Notes: a model not told the origin generated them from the letters alone. 64,000 nt of DNA from Ureibacillus thermophilus (GCF_042657185.1 NZ_JBHSNN010000024.1), one strand, 5' to 3'. Counted from the stretch's first letter, positions 50,607-59,948 are shown. Numbers and translations: made by a program.

Positions 50607-51500
50607 TCATTTGATTTCTCTTATATTTTTTACCGACTTTCCTTTGAGAAAATCAAGTTTTGTTTCAGCTAAAATAATAGCCGTCAAAATCAAAAAAGCT
50701 CCGACAATCATTCTTCCAGTCAATACTTCGCTTAAAATGATAATGGAGAAAACCATGCCCCACAATGCCTCTGTCGATAAAATAATCGCAGTTTTCGTTT
50801 CGTTTGTATATTTTTGCGCCATCGTTTGAAAGCAGTAGGCAAGGGTCGTTGAAAATAACCCTAAATACAATACAGATAATGTCCCTTTCCATTCAAGGGC
50901 AAACTCCACTTCCCCTTTGAAAAATAAGAATAGCCAACTAAAAAGAGCGGCTGCCCCCATTTGCGCAACTGTGAGCAAAATGGGATCTTCATCCTTCACA
51001 TATTTGGCTGTGTAATAAATTTGATAAGCAAAACCAAAAGCACATCCTAATGTCAATAAATCACCTAAATTGATTTCGGAAATGGATAATTCCAACGATA
51101 GAAAAGCAATGCCGATAATTGCCAAAAAAGCCCCGGACAACTCAAATCTATCAATTTTCCTTTTGTCCATAAAAAAGGCGATAAAAGGGACAATGACCAC
51201 GTTAATCGCCGTAATAAATGCATTTTTCGATGGCGTTGTATATTGCAGACCGACTGTTTGCAAAAGGAAAGCCATATATAATAGCAAGCCTAAAATGAAT
51301 CCCCGTTTGATGGTCGATTTCTTCATATTTTTTAACCGCTGATAAAAAATCAGACTTAAAATGAAAACTCCTATGGTAAAACGAACGGCTAATATTTGAT
51401 AAGGTGTAAAATAATCCAACGAAATGTCGCTGAATGCAAAACCGCTTCCCCAAATAATCGCTGTTGTAAACAGCATAATTTCCCCTATATATTTCCCCAT
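50607..51500 (-). CDS. EamA/DMT-family transporter
   Basis: Ten-helix drug/metabolite transporter built from two EamA repeats: LFTTAIIWGSGFAFSDISLDYFTPYQILAVRF in the first and LFSTTLAYCFQTMAQKYTNETKTAIILSTEALWGMVFS in the second. Substrate unknown; relatives export amino acids or metabolites. ATG at 51500 follows GGAGG at about 5 nt. Confidence 0.88.
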   Translation of the reverse strand: MGKYIGEIMLFTTAIIWGSGFAFSDISLDYFTPYQILAVRFTIGVFILSLIFYQRLKNMKKSTIKRGFILGLLLYMAFLLQTVGLQYTTPSKNAFITAINVVIVPFIAFFMDKRKIDRFELSGAFLAIIGIAFLSLELSISEINLGDLLTLGCAFGFAYQIYYTAKYVKDEDPILLTVAQMGAAALFSWLFLFFKGEVEFALEWKGTLSVLYLGLFSTTLAYCFQTMAQKYTNETKTAIILSTEALWGMVFSIIILSEVLTGRMIVGAFLILTAIILAETKLDFLKGKSVKNIREIK

Positions 51501-51665
51501 TGTTTCCTCCAATAAAGATTTATTCTATCTTTATATATTTTATCATGAAAATTTTTCTATATCTCAAAGGAATTTTCTATTTTTTTAATAACCGTTATGA
51601 TAAACTTATTGACAGTTTAGATTTTTCTTGTTTTTGGAGTGCATGTTAGAAAGGAGGTAAACCTT

Positions 51666-52763
51666 TTGTTTCAATCCATTCTATCAAACATTGCAATTAT
51701 TTTGCTGATGCATTTAACCATGACCTTCATATCTGATAATCATAAAAAAATTCCTCTCTTTTTTCGAAAAGTGATCACCGTCTCATTAGTTTCCTGTTGT
51801 ACAATTATCCTTTTTTATTTGCCAATCCATTTGAATGAAAACTTTTTTGTGGATATGCGATTTATTCCTCTTATTTTTTTAGCGTATTTGCAGGGATGGA
51901 TTGCTATCCCAGCACTATTGATAGCTTCCGCCTGGCGATTTTTCATGGGTGGAGCTGGTACGGTTCCAGGCATTGTATTTGGCATGGCACTTCCAACAAT
52001 CATCGCCCTCGCCTTTCATCCACGCTCTCATTTGAAAAAACACTATATCGAAAAAATTTCAATTGTTCTTTTATGCTGGATTGTTTGTGATTTTCCTATT
52101 ATTTTCATTGTACCAAATGGATGGGAAATTTTTAAGAATACCGCTTTGTTTCGCGTCACATCCTTTATTGTTACTGCCGTCATTCTATACATTTTTATCA
52201 TGCAAGACAGGCAGAGAAGATTTTTAAATAGCCAGCTGGAAAAAATGGCAGATGAAGATCCGTTGACGAAGCTTTTAAATAAAAGGAAGTTTTATGAAGT
52301 GGTTGAAGAAAAGAGACATACTTTAAAGCCAAAACATTACATCGCAATGCTGGATATTGATCATTTTAAAAAAGTAAACGATACCTATGGCCATTTATTT
52401 GGAGATAAAATTTTAGTAGAAGTAGCAAACATTTTAAAAAAATACGAATCCGATCAACTCGTTACCGGGCGCTTTGGAGGAGAAGAATTTATTATTTATC
52501 TTGGCGAAACAAACATCAATTCAGCTACAAATCTGTTGGAAAACATTCGATTGGATATTAAACATACTTCCTTTCCTTATAAGGAAATTGAAAGCGTCAG
52601 CATTACGATTTCAACTGGTGTCTCTGAATTTAAAGATGACAATATACTCGAAGCTGTTTATTCTGCAGACCAAAACTTATATAAGGCAAAGAGAAGCGGA
52701 CGGGATTGTCTAGTGGGCCCTGTACAAAGATACATAAATGAACCATCCAGACGAAACTTTTAG
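51666..52763 (+). CDS. Membrane diguanylate cyclase (5TM-5TMR_LYT + GGDEF)
   Basis: Makes cyclic di-GMP from GTP. About six helices in residues 1-190 form a 5TM receptors-of-LytS-YhcK type sensor (FFVDMRFIPLIFLAYLQGWIAIP, GIVFGMALPTIIALAF). The GGDEF domain has DPLTKLLNKRKF, AMLDIDHFKKVNDTYGH and the active GRFGGEEFIIY. The RxxD product-inhibition site is absent (SDQL at that position). TTG at 51666 follows AAAGGAGGT at 7 nt. Similar in plan to Bacillus DgcK. Confidence 0.88.
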   Translation: MFQSILSNIAIILLMHLTMTFISDNHKKIPLFFRKVITVSLVSCCTIILFYLPIHLNENFFVDMRFIPLIFLAYLQGWIAIPALLIASAWRFFMGGAGTVPGIVFGMALPTIIALAFHPRSHLKKHYIEKISIVLLCWIVCDFPIIFIVPNGWEIFKNTALFRVTSFIVTAVILYIFIMQDRQRRFLNSQLEKMADEDPLTKLLNKRKFYEVVEEKRHTLKPKHYIAMLDIDHFKKVNDTYGHLFGDKILVEVANILKKYESDQLVTGRFGGEEFIIYLGETNINSATNLLENIRLDIKHTSFPYKEIESVSITISTGVSEFKDDNILEAVYSADQNLYKAKRSGRDCLVGPVQRYINEPSRRNF

Positions 52764-52852
52764 AATATGAATTCATTGAACATTTCATGATTAGCACCGA
52801 TAGCCTCTGTTCTGAATACTATGTATTTAGTGAATGGGCGGGAGGTGTAAAA

Positions 52853-53350
52853 ATGATTCATTATGTAAGACCCGGGGAAACGCTTGCGCAAATTGCAAGG
52901 GATTATCGGGTGGAATATTTGATTTTATTGGAAAACAACCCTCAAATCACAAACCCGGATTTGTTATATATAGGTCAGCCGATTAATATTCCGGGTTTGC
53001 CAGACCCAAGTACAATCCCTTATGAAATTGATGTGTCAATCAATAACCGCACTCTATCTTTATATAACAATGGGGTTTTAGTGAAAACTTATCCAATTGC
53101 GGTGGGACGGATGTTATATGAAACGCCTACGGGAAATTTTGTTATTGTCAATAGAGCCCCGAATCCAGGTGGCCCTTTTGGTACGATGTGGCTGACGCTT
53201 TCCAAAGAGACTTATGGAATACATGGGACAAATGATCCCAGCTCGATTGGTTATGCTGTTTCTAAGGGCTGCGTCCGGATGTTAAATGAGGATGTGGAAG
53301 AATTGGCAAGCATCGTGCCAAATGGAACAGCCGTATATATCCATTATTGA
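52853..53350 (+). CDS. L,D-transpeptidase with LysM domain
   Basis: Wall cross-linking enzyme of 165 residues: N-terminal LysM (HYVRPGETLAQIARDYRVEY ... GQPINIP) and YkuD catalytic domain with GIHGTNDPSSIGYAVSKGCVRM, containing the catalytic His and Cys. No signal peptide is present, as in Bacillus YkuD, a spore protein. ATG at 52853 follows GGGAGGTG. The gene lies 89 nt after the cyclase. Confidence 0.92.
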   Translation: MIHYVRPGETLAQIARDYRVEYLILLENNPQITNPDLLYIGQPINIPGLPDPSTIPYEIDVSINNRTLSLYNNGVLVKTYPIAVGRMLYETPTGNFVIVNRAPNPGGPFGTMWLTLSKETYGIHGTNDPSSIGYAVSKGCVRMLNEDVEELASIVPNGTAVYIHY

Positions 53351-53446
53351 TCCATTGGGGGCGTCTAATACATGTAGATGTCCCTTTACTCTTCAAAATA
53401 TAATAACCCTCGGCACTCCTTCCTTGCCAAGGGATTTCCTTCAGGA

Positions 53447-54115
53447 TCAATTGTGAGCCCAGTTGTTTACTGCTATTTTTTCGATTTCTCGTGATCCCCT
53501 TTTAATGGTGACGCTGATTTTTTGATGCCAATTTTTGCATTCCTGCCAAATTTCCTCATACTCTTCCGAATCCTTCTCCATTCCCTTCTTGTCTTCAAAA
53601 AAGACAAATTCAATCAATGGCTTCGACAGATCATCTACAATGATTTTTAAGCTTAATTTATGAATGGTATCCTCTTCTTTAAAATCTTCTTCATTATAAA
53701 TTTGGGCATCGTAATTAATGATTGACCATCCGTGGGTGCCGCCCTTTGAAATTAATGAGCATATACTGTCGTTTACGGCAATGGCACATTCGTAGATTTC
53801 ATCAAATGAGTAGCTTTTCTTTTTAAAGTTTGATTCCACATCATCCCGTTCTAGATAGTAAAAAGTTTTGGATAGCTCGTCCAATAAAATGGCCGATAAA
53901 CAATCATCAGAAACTGCTCTTCGGTTGTGAGGAATTTTTTCTAGCTTCTGAATCGTCTCCTGCTCAATTTTTTCTTGCCGAAGCCGCGCCTCCCTTCTCA
54001 TTTCATAAATCCACCAAAGGAAAATTCCTAATGCAATAAAGAAAAACAACTTATTTCCTGACCCCATCCATAAAAATAAATAGACTATTTCCAACACACA
54101 AATAATCAGTGTCAT
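53447..54115 (-). CDS. Hypothetical protein with two N-terminal membrane helices
   Basis: 222 residues. Two adjacent helices (IICVLEIVYLFLWMG and LFFFIALGIFLWWIY) at the N-terminus are followed by a coiled-coil-like basic stretch (RREARLRQEKIEQETIQKLEK) and a soluble alpha/beta domain rich in acidic residues. ATG at 54115 follows AGAGGTG at 8 nt. I do not recognise the family, and neighbours give no clue. Confidence 0.65.
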   Translation of the reverse strand: MTLIICVLEIVYLFLWMGSGNKLFFFIALGIFLWWIYEMRREARLRQEKIEQETIQKLEKIPHNRRAVSDDCLSAILLDELSKTFYYLERDDVESNFKKKSYSFDEIYECAIAVNDSICSLISKGGTHGWSIINYDAQIYNEEDFKEEDTIHKLSLKIIVDDLSKPLIEFVFFEDKKGMEKDSEEYEEIWQECKNWHQKISVTIKRGSREIEKIAVNNWAHN

Positions 54116-54293
54116 TTCCATATCACCTCTAGCAAAATCATTCGCCAAAACTCCAATCCATCTACTATTTATTAACCATACTATTCGATAAAAAGAGATT
54201 TATGATTGTTCAAGTAAATATTTTTCTTTGAATATGAAAGAAAATCATTTCCCATAATGATAAAAGGAAATTAAATGGATTGAGGGGATGATT

Positions 54294-54386
54294 TTGTCAT
54301 CTAAAAATATGCTTTCAATTTGTGCTTTAGGCGGTATTAATGAAATCAGGAAAAACATGGATGTCATTGAATACGGAGTCAAGTGA
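54294..54386 (+). pseudogene. N-terminal stub of an RNase J-like gene
   Basis: A TTG start 6 nt after GAGGGG opens a 30-residue frame: MSSKNMLSICALGGINEIRKNMDVIEYGVK then TGA is how it reads (split: SICALGGINEIRKNM, DVIEYGVK). This matches the start of RNase J (consensus ALGGxxEIGKNxxxxE); one conserved glycine of GEIGKN is Arg here. The beta-lactamase and beta-CASP domains that should follow are absent, so this is a truncated remnant. Confidence 0.68.
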
Positions 54387-54610
54387 CCTTTTTTAAAGTA
54401 AGCCATTATTCCAGATTGTTTAGGGATTGTCTTCCATCCTCCTGAAGGAAAAGCCGTCCTTTTATATTAACAAAATTTCAAATAAGTTACCTAATTTAAG
54501 AGACATTAAACCATTTTATGCATCATAGCAAGTTTTAAAAAAACGATTCTATCATTTTATAAATGTTATCATATAAGGAAATAATGAAATTCATCATCTT
54601 AATTTTTCTA
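54387..54610. other. AT-rich gap with no gene seen
   Basis: About 220 nt between the RNase J stub and the spoVR terminator. No frame on either strand resembles RNase J or any other family. A weak hairpin (TCCTCCTGAAGGA) is the only structure noticed. Confidence 0.5.
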
Positions 54611-54641
54611 AAAAAATTAAGCCCATGAATGTTTCATGAGC
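54611..54641 (-). terminator. Terminator after spoVR
   Basis: GCTCATGAA pairs with TTCATGGGC around ACA, followed by TTAATTTTTTT on the minus strand. Confidence 0.82.
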
Positions 54642-54657
54642 TCGTTCAACCATCCGT

Positions 54658-56064
54658 TCATAACGTCCTCCTTGAATTTCTCTTTCCATCATAGGAATAG
54701 AGAACAGGCTTCCCTTCTACAATAGTTTCTAAGTGGACTGAACGCCCCCAAAGCTGGTAAACATAAGGCAATACATTTTCTAAATAATAAGGATCCAGCT
54801 CCATTCCTTCATAGCTATGCTTCAAATACAGCTCACCATTTCTTTGATAATCCCCATCTTCGACCACGATATATGGAAATCCTCCATTTACCCGCATCGA
54901 CACAAGCTGATCCCGAACTCTTTCAAAATCCTTCGTTGTAATTTGATACGAATTGCCTTTTTTCTCGAATAAATATAAATCCTCTTGTTCTACTAATTCC
55001 TTTGTTAAATAGTTGCGGATAAAGGAAATATCCGATTCGATTTCGCGTACTTCAAAAATTTTTTCCCTTCCTGAACCCGGTTTAACCCCCATTTTTTTCA
55101 TTTCTTCCGTCGGATTGTCGTATCGTCTTTCAATATCTTCGAAGATTTTGAGTCCTAGATAATATGGATTGATGGACGTTCTTGAGGGCTGGAGCACCCC
55201 GGCATTGAGCTTTGCGTATTCGATCGTTTCAGCTGTATCCAAGTCCAGCTCCCTCATAATCCGTTGATGCCAGTAAGAAGCCCATCCTTCATTCATAATT
55301 TTTGTCTCAAGCTGCGGCCAAAAGTATAGCATTTCTTCCCGCATCATTGTCAAAATATCCCGTTGCCATTCTTCCAGTTCTCTGCTGTATTGTTCAATGA
55401 AAAGCAGCAAATCTTTCTCAGGTTTTGGCGGGAATTTTTTCTTTTTCGTCTTCTTCTTTTCTCCCTTTTTCCCTTCCAACCGTTCATCCAACTTCCATAA
55501 ATCATCATATGGCGTCGGAATGATGATGTTTTCCTCTTCATTCTCATCTTCTTCATCATACATTAACTGAGGTCGAATTAAGGATGGATTAATATGCTCT
55601 TGGATGGACAGCACCGCATCTAAAAATTTTTCCACTTCATATTGTCCATACTGCCGTTCGTAGCTGGCTATGCGTTCAGCTGTGGCTGTCATGCTTTCCA
55701 CCATATCTCTTCTTGTATTGGAGAAACGAACGTTATTTTTAAAGAAGTCGCAATGGGCTAACACATGAGCAACAATTAATTTGTTTTGCGTCAAGGTGTT
55801 GGATTCCAACAAGAACGCATAGCAAGGATCAGAGTTGATGACAAGTTCGTATATTTGGCTCAAGCCTAAATCATAATGCAATTTCATTTTGTAAAATTGC
55901 TTTCCGAAACTCCAATGGGAAAATCTTGTCGGCATCCCATAGGCGCCAATTGTATAAATAATATCTGCTGGACAAATTTCATAGCGCATTGGATAAAAAT
56001 CTAACCCGAATCCGCGAGCAATTTCCGTAATTTCATCGATTGCTTTCTGAAGCTCTTTATCCAC
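54658..56064 (-). CDS. spoVR: Stage V sporulation protein R
   Basis: SpoVR is needed for proper spore cortex formation; biochemical activity is unknown. The 468-residue protein has YEICPADIIYTIGAYGMPTRFSHWSFGKQF near residue 27, the histidine-bearing LIVAHVLAHCDFFKNN near 100, MNEGWASYWHQRIMREL near 270 and NPYYLGLKIFEDIERRYD. A lysine-rich insertion (GEKKKTKKKKFPPKPEK) lies near residue 205. GTG start close behind GAGGGGGG. It follows yhbH by 13 nt in an operon. Confidence 0.95.
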   Translation of the reverse strand: MDKELQKAIDEITEIARGFGLDFYPMRYEICPADIIYTIGAYGMPTRFSHWSFGKQFYKMKLHYDLGLSQIYELVINSDPCYAFLLESNTLTQNKLIVAHVLAHCDFFKNNVRFSNTRRDMVESMTATAERIASYERQYGQYEVEKFLDAVLSIQEHINPSLIRPQLMYDEEDENEEENIIIPTPYDDLWKLDERLEGKKGEKKKTKKKKFPPKPEKDLLLFIEQYSRELEEWQRDILTMMREEMLYFWPQLETKIMNEGWASYWHQRIMRELDLDTAETIEYAKLNAGVLQPSRTSINPYYLGLKIFEDIERRYDNPTEEMKKMGVKPGSGREKIFEVREIESDISFIRNYLTKELVEQEDLYLFEKKGNSYQITTKDFERVRDQLVSMRVNGGFPYIVVEDGDYQRNGELYLKHSYEGMELDPYYLENVLPYVYQLWGRSVHLETIVEGKPVLYSYDGKRNSRRTL

Positions 56065-56077
56065 TTCCTTCCCCCCT

Positions 56078-57241
56078 CTAAGCGTTGGCTTCCTGTTTGC
56101 GGAACATGCTCTTTAACGTCTCATACACATCGCTTTTTTGCCGAATCACATAATGGCGAAATTTCGGGTTATTGATTTTTTTATACGTATTCATCAAAGT
56201 GGAGTAACGATTTAATGCGTTCACTTCCCCGTAGCCAAACATTTGGGAAACTTCCATCAACTCGCCCACTAGTTTTAAACAATTTTCATTGTCGCTGGAC
56301 ATATTTTCGCCGTCTGAAAAGTGGACAGGATAAATATTGTAGCGACTTGGACTATATTTTTGTTTAATCAATTCAAGGGCCTTCAAATAGGCTGATGAGC
56401 AAATCGTTCCCCCGCTTTCACCCTTTGTAAAAAATTCTTCTTCCGTTACAATTTTGGCTTCTGTACTGTGGGCAATAAATTCAATTTCCACTTTTTCGTA
56501 TTTTGTTCGCAAGAAACGGGTCATCCAAAAAAAGAATGTCCGGGCGCAATATTTTTCAAAATTTCCCATCGAACCGCTCGTATCCATCATGGCCAATACA
56601 ACCGCATTGGATTCCGGCTTTACGACTTCATTCCATGTTTTAAACCGCAAATCTTCCTCTGTTATCGGGGAAATTTGCGCTTTTCCCCTAAGCGCATTGC
56701 GTTTAATGGCAGAGAGAATCGTACGTTTCTTATCAATATTTCCCATCAGCCCTTTTTTGCGGATATCGTTGAATTCAATTTTTTCTGTTATGATATTGGA
56801 CATTTCTTTTTGCTCCAAATTTGGCAATTCCAATTCACTGAATAAAATATTTTGCACTTCTTCCAAACTCACTTCTGCTTCATAGTAGTCTCTTCCTGGA
56901 AGATTCCCTGCTTCTTTCCCTTTTCCTGGACCTTGGGCTCCTCCTTGCGAATCCCGCGCAACAATGTCGCCGATTTTGCTATTTCCTTGCCCTTGCCCAA
57001 CGTGTTTTGATTTTCCATAGTTATAGCGAATTTTATATTCATCCAGTGAACGAATTGGAATTTTTATCACTTCTCGGCCGTTTGACATAATGATGCTTTC
57101 TTCGCTGATTAAATCAGGTAAATTGTTTTTAATAGCTTCCCTGACCTTTTCCATATGACGCTGTTGATCTTGATATCCTTTTCGATGCAAAGACCAATCT
57201 TCCCGAGAAACGATATAATCTCTTTTGTTATCTTTTGTCAT
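56078..57241 (-). CDS. yhbH: YhbH/YeaH family sporulation protein (DUF444)
   Basis: About 387 residues. VSREDWSLHRKGYQDQQRHMEKVREAI starts the family domain; the middle has a basic glycine-rich linker (GKSKHVGQGQGNSK) and then a von Willebrand A-like domain with the metal motif MMDTSGSMG and HFSDGENMS. It works with PrkA/YeaG kinases. ATG at 57241 (MTKDNKRD) matches the family better than the ATG five codons upstream. CATATGAT, 14 nt after GTAATT upstream (about 57300), resembles a sigma-E promoter. Confidence 0.92.
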   Translation of the reverse strand: MTKDNKRDYIVSREDWSLHRKGYQDQQRHMEKVREAIKNNLPDLISEESIIMSNGREVIKIPIRSLDEYKIRYNYGKSKHVGQGQGNSKIGDIVARDSQGGAQGPGKGKEAGNLPGRDYYEAEVSLEEVQNILFSELELPNLEQKEMSNIITEKIEFNDIRKKGLMGNIDKKRTILSAIKRNALRGKAQISPITEEDLRFKTWNEVVKPESNAVVLAMMDTSGSMGNFEKYCARTFFFWMTRFLRTKYEKVEIEFIAHSTEAKIVTEEEFFTKGESGGTICSSAYLKALELIKQKYSPSRYNIYPVHFSDGENMSSDNENCLKLVGELMEVSQMFGYGEVNALNRYSTLMNTYKKINNPKFRHYVIRQKSDVYETLKSMFRKQEANA

Positions 57242-57346
57242 TCGATCATCACCCATCTTTCATGATTTTCCGACTTCCGGAAAATCACTTTTTGTATCAT
57301 ATGCGGCAAAATCCCTCAATTACCACAACATTTTGGTATGAAAAAA

Positions 57347-57371
57347 TGTGCTAAGAAGCGTTCTTAGCACA
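57347..57371 (-). terminator. Terminator after prkA
   Basis: A perfect 11-bp stem (TGTGCTAAGAA / TTCTTAGCACA) with CGC loop and T6 on the minus strand. It separates prkA from the yhbH-spoVR pair. Confidence 0.92.
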
Positions 57372-57396
57372 TACATTGTTTGATGGTGTATTCAAT

Positions 57397-59292
57397 TTAT
57401 CGGTTCAATAAACTTCCAACATAACGCAGCAATTCATTCGCTGAAGTGGAGTTATAGCCGTATTCATCAATTAATCTAGCAATCACTTCATTGATTTTTT
57501 TCAACTGGGCTTCATCCGGCGTTTTAGTAGATGTCGTAATTTTGACTACATCTTTCAAGTCGGCAAACAATTTCTTTTGAATTGCTTCTCGGAGTCGTTC
57601 ATGGGAATTGTAGTCGAATTTTTTTCCTTTTCGGGCATAAGCGGAAAGACGAATGAGAATTTCTTCGCGGAATGCTTTTTTCGCATTTTCGGAAATGCCA
57701 ATTTGTTCTTCAATGGAACGCATGAGTTTTTCATCTGGCGGAAGTTCTTCACCCGTTAACGGATCTTTAATTTTTTGCTTATTGCAATAGGCTTCCACAT
57801 TATCTAAATAGTTGTTAAGAAGAGTTTTAGCCGATTCCTCATAGGAATAGACAAAGGCTTTTTGCACTTCATTTTTGGCGATTTCATCGTATTCCTTTCT
57901 GGCAATGGCAATATAGTTCAAATATTTTTCCCTGTCTTCCGGCGTAATGGATGGATGCTGATCTAGTCCATCTTTTAATGATCTTAAAACATCCAATGCA
58001 TTGATGGATGGCACTTCTTTTCGAATAATCGCCGATGAAATTCGGTTGATGACATAGCGCGGGTCAATGCCTTGCATTCCTTCATTTGGATATTCTTTTT
58101 TCAATTCCTCGACATCTGCTGAATTGAAGCCTTCCACTGTTTCTCCATCATAGAGCCGCATCTTTTTCACGATGTCAATGCCTTGCTTTTTCGGCACTTC
58201 GAGTCTTGTCAACACTGAGAAAATAGCCGCCACTCTTAAAGCATGAGGCGCAATATGCACGTGGGCCATGTCGCTTTCCTTAATCATTTTTTCATAGATT
58301 TTTACTTCTTCACTTACTTTTAAGTTATAAGGAACAGGAATAACGATAATTCTTGAATGAAGCGCTTCATTCTTTTTATTGGCAATGAAAGAACGGTATT
58401 CGGTTTCGTTAGTGTGCGCCACGATGAGCTCATCTGCTGAAATTAAAGCGAACCTTCCAGCTTTGAAGTTTCCTTCTTGTGTTAAAGATAATAAATGCCA
58501 CAAAAATTTTTCATCCAACTTTAACATTTCTTGGAATTCCATAAGCCCACGGTTGGCTTTGTTTAATTCTCCGTCAAATCGATAGGCTCTAGGGTCAGAT
58601 TCGGAACCATATTCAGCAATTGTGGAAAAATCAATGCTTCCTGTTAAATCGGCAATGTCTTGTGATTTTGGATCCGATGGGGTGAATGTTCCAATTCCAA
58701 CGCGCTTATCTTCTGAGAAGAAAATGCGCTCTACCATTACATCTTCAATGCGGCCACCATATTCTTGCTCCAATCGCAATTGATTTAATGGCGATAAACT
58801 TCCTTCAATGCGTATTCCATATTCTTTGTAGAAATCCTCCCGCAAATGGTGGGGGATTAAATGCAGAGGATCTTCATGCATCGGACAGCCTTTAATCGCA
58901 TAGACCGCTCCTTCATCGGTGCGGGTGAATTTTTCCAATCCTCTTTTCAATAAAGTAACAATCGTTGACTTCCCACCGCTGACTGGACCCATAAGGAGCA
59001 AAATCCGTTTCCGTACATCAAGCCTTTTCGCTGCAGGATGAAAATATTCTTCTACTAGCCGTTCAATTGTTGACTCCAATCCAAAAATTTCATTGTTGAA
59101 AAATTTATATATCTTTTGTCCATTTTTTTCCTCTATTCCTGCGCTTTTTATCATATTGTAAACCCGGGCATGAGCGGATTGTGCGACTTCTGAGCGTTTT
59201 TTTACAATTTCCAAATACTCGGCAAAGGTGCCTTCCCACTTCAGCTTTTCCTCTTCTTCTCTATGCTCTTTGATTTTCTTTAAAATTTCGAT
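57397..59292 (-). CDS. prkA: PrkA serine protein kinase/AAA+ protein, apparent AUC start
   Basis: AAA+ ATPase with a C-terminal kinase-like domain, acting in sporulation. Walker A is LLMGPVSGGKSTIV near residue 105. The first standard start (TTG at 59214) gives 605 residues and has no Shine-Dalgarno sequence, but the frame continues upstream as EILKKIKEHREEEEKLKWEG, the normal PrkA N-terminus. The codon aligned with the usual ATG is ATC at 59292-59290, 8 nt after GGAGGG, giving 631 residues, the length of Bacillus PrkA. A sigma-E-like promoter lies upstream. Confidence 0.93.
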   Translation of the reverse strand: MEILKKIKEHREEEEKLKWEGTFAEYLEIVKKRSEVAQSAHARVYNMIKSAGIEEKNGQKIYKFFNNEIFGLESTIERLVEEYFHPAAKRLDVRKRILLLMGPVSGGKSTIVTLLKRGLEKFTRTDEGAVYAIKGCPMHEDPLHLIPHHLREDFYKEYGIRIEGSLSPLNQLRLEQEYGGRIEDVMVERIFFSEDKRVGIGTFTPSDPKSQDIADLTGSIDFSTIAEYGSESDPRAYRFDGELNKANRGLMEFQEMLKLDEKFLWHLLSLTQEGNFKAGRFALISADELIVAHTNETEYRSFIANKKNEALHSRIIVIPVPYNLKVSEEVKIYEKMIKESDMAHVHIAPHALRVAAIFSVLTRLEVPKKQGIDIVKKMRLYDGETVEGFNSADVEELKKEYPNEGMQGIDPRYVINRISSAIIRKEVPSINALDVLRSLKDGLDQHPSITPEDREKYLNYIAIARKEYDEIAKNEVQKAFVYSYEESAKTLLNNYLDNVEAYCNKQKIKDPLTGEELPPDEKLMRSIEEQIGISENAKKAFREEILIRLSAYARKGKKFDYNSHERLREAIQKKLFADLKDVVKITTSTKTPDEAQLKKINEVIARLIDEYGYNSTSANELLRYVGSLLNR

Positions 59293-59324
59293 AGCGCCTT
59301 CCCTCCATTCAGGGCTTTTAAAAC

Positions 59325-59353
59325 ATAGTATGTTTACGTTTTGTTTCTGATAC
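59325..59353 (-). promoter_or_regulatory. Sigma-E-like promoter of prkA
   Basis: Minus strand CATACTAT (59325-59332), close to the mother-cell -10 CATANNNT, with GTATC 16 nt upstream as a weak -35. It would give a leader of about 25 nt before the AUC codon. Confidence 0.5.
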
Positions 59354-59385
59354 CAAAGATTTTTAATTTGCGGTTTTTGAGATAG

Positions 59386-59429
59386 AAAAAAGCTCCCCTA
59401 AGAGCACAATCGCTTTAGGAAAGCTTTTT
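59386..59429 (-). terminator. Terminator after the flavin reductase
   Basis: AAAGCTTTCCTAAAG pairs imperfectly with CTTAGGGGAGCTTTT, followed by T on the minus strand. Confidence 0.75.
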
Positions 59430-59471
59430 CAATATCATATTATGTGGATGCGCTATTTTTATGAAAAAATT

Positions 59472-59948
59472 TTAGCCTCCATAATAGAAGCCTGTTTCTT
59501 TCATTGTAAGCGGATCTCCTTCTCGATGAACGCCCGCATTGATTACTTCGCCAACATAAATGTAGTGGTCTCCTTTTTCAATCTTGTCCACCACTTTGCA
59601 TTCAAAGAAACTTAATGCATCTTTAAAAATCGGGCAGCCTGTTTCTTCTGTGTAGAATTCATATCCTGCCAATGTATTGCCTTCTGGCTGCAAAGATTTA
59701 AAGAAGGCAGTCACCATATCTTTTTGCCCGCTTTCTAAAATATTGACGCTGAATACGCCGCTTTCAGCAATTTGTTTTTGGGAGCGAGTGCCTTCCTTTA
59801 CTGCAATCGCAACAAGCGGCGGCTCAAAAGAAGTTTGTGTTAAAAAGTTGCCTGCAAATCCATTTACTCCTTCTGCATCTTTTGTTCCGATAATATACAA
59901 CCCATATGTAATGCCTCTTAATGCCGTTCTTTTTGCCTTTGGATCCAT
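59472..59948 (-). CDS. Flavin reductase family protein (FMN-binding split barrel)
   Basis: 158 residues. TYGLYIIGTKDAEGVNGFAGNFLTQTSFEPPLVAIAV is the FMN-binding core, GVFSVNILESGQ and YIYVGEVINAG follow. Such proteins reduce flavin with NAD(P)H, often for a partner monooxygenase; an LLM-type flavin enzyme lies 1.6 kb away, but a link is not shown. ATG at 59948 follows GGAGGG at 7 nt; 17 more codons are open upstream. Confidence 0.85.
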   Translation of the reverse strand: MDPKAKRTALRGITYGLYIIGTKDAEGVNGFAGNFLTQTSFEPPLVAIAVKEGTRSQKQIAESGVFSVNILESGQKDMVTAFFKSLQPEGNTLAGYEFYTEETGCPIFKDALSFFECKVVDKIEKGDHYIYVGEVINAGVHREGDPLTMKETGFYYGG

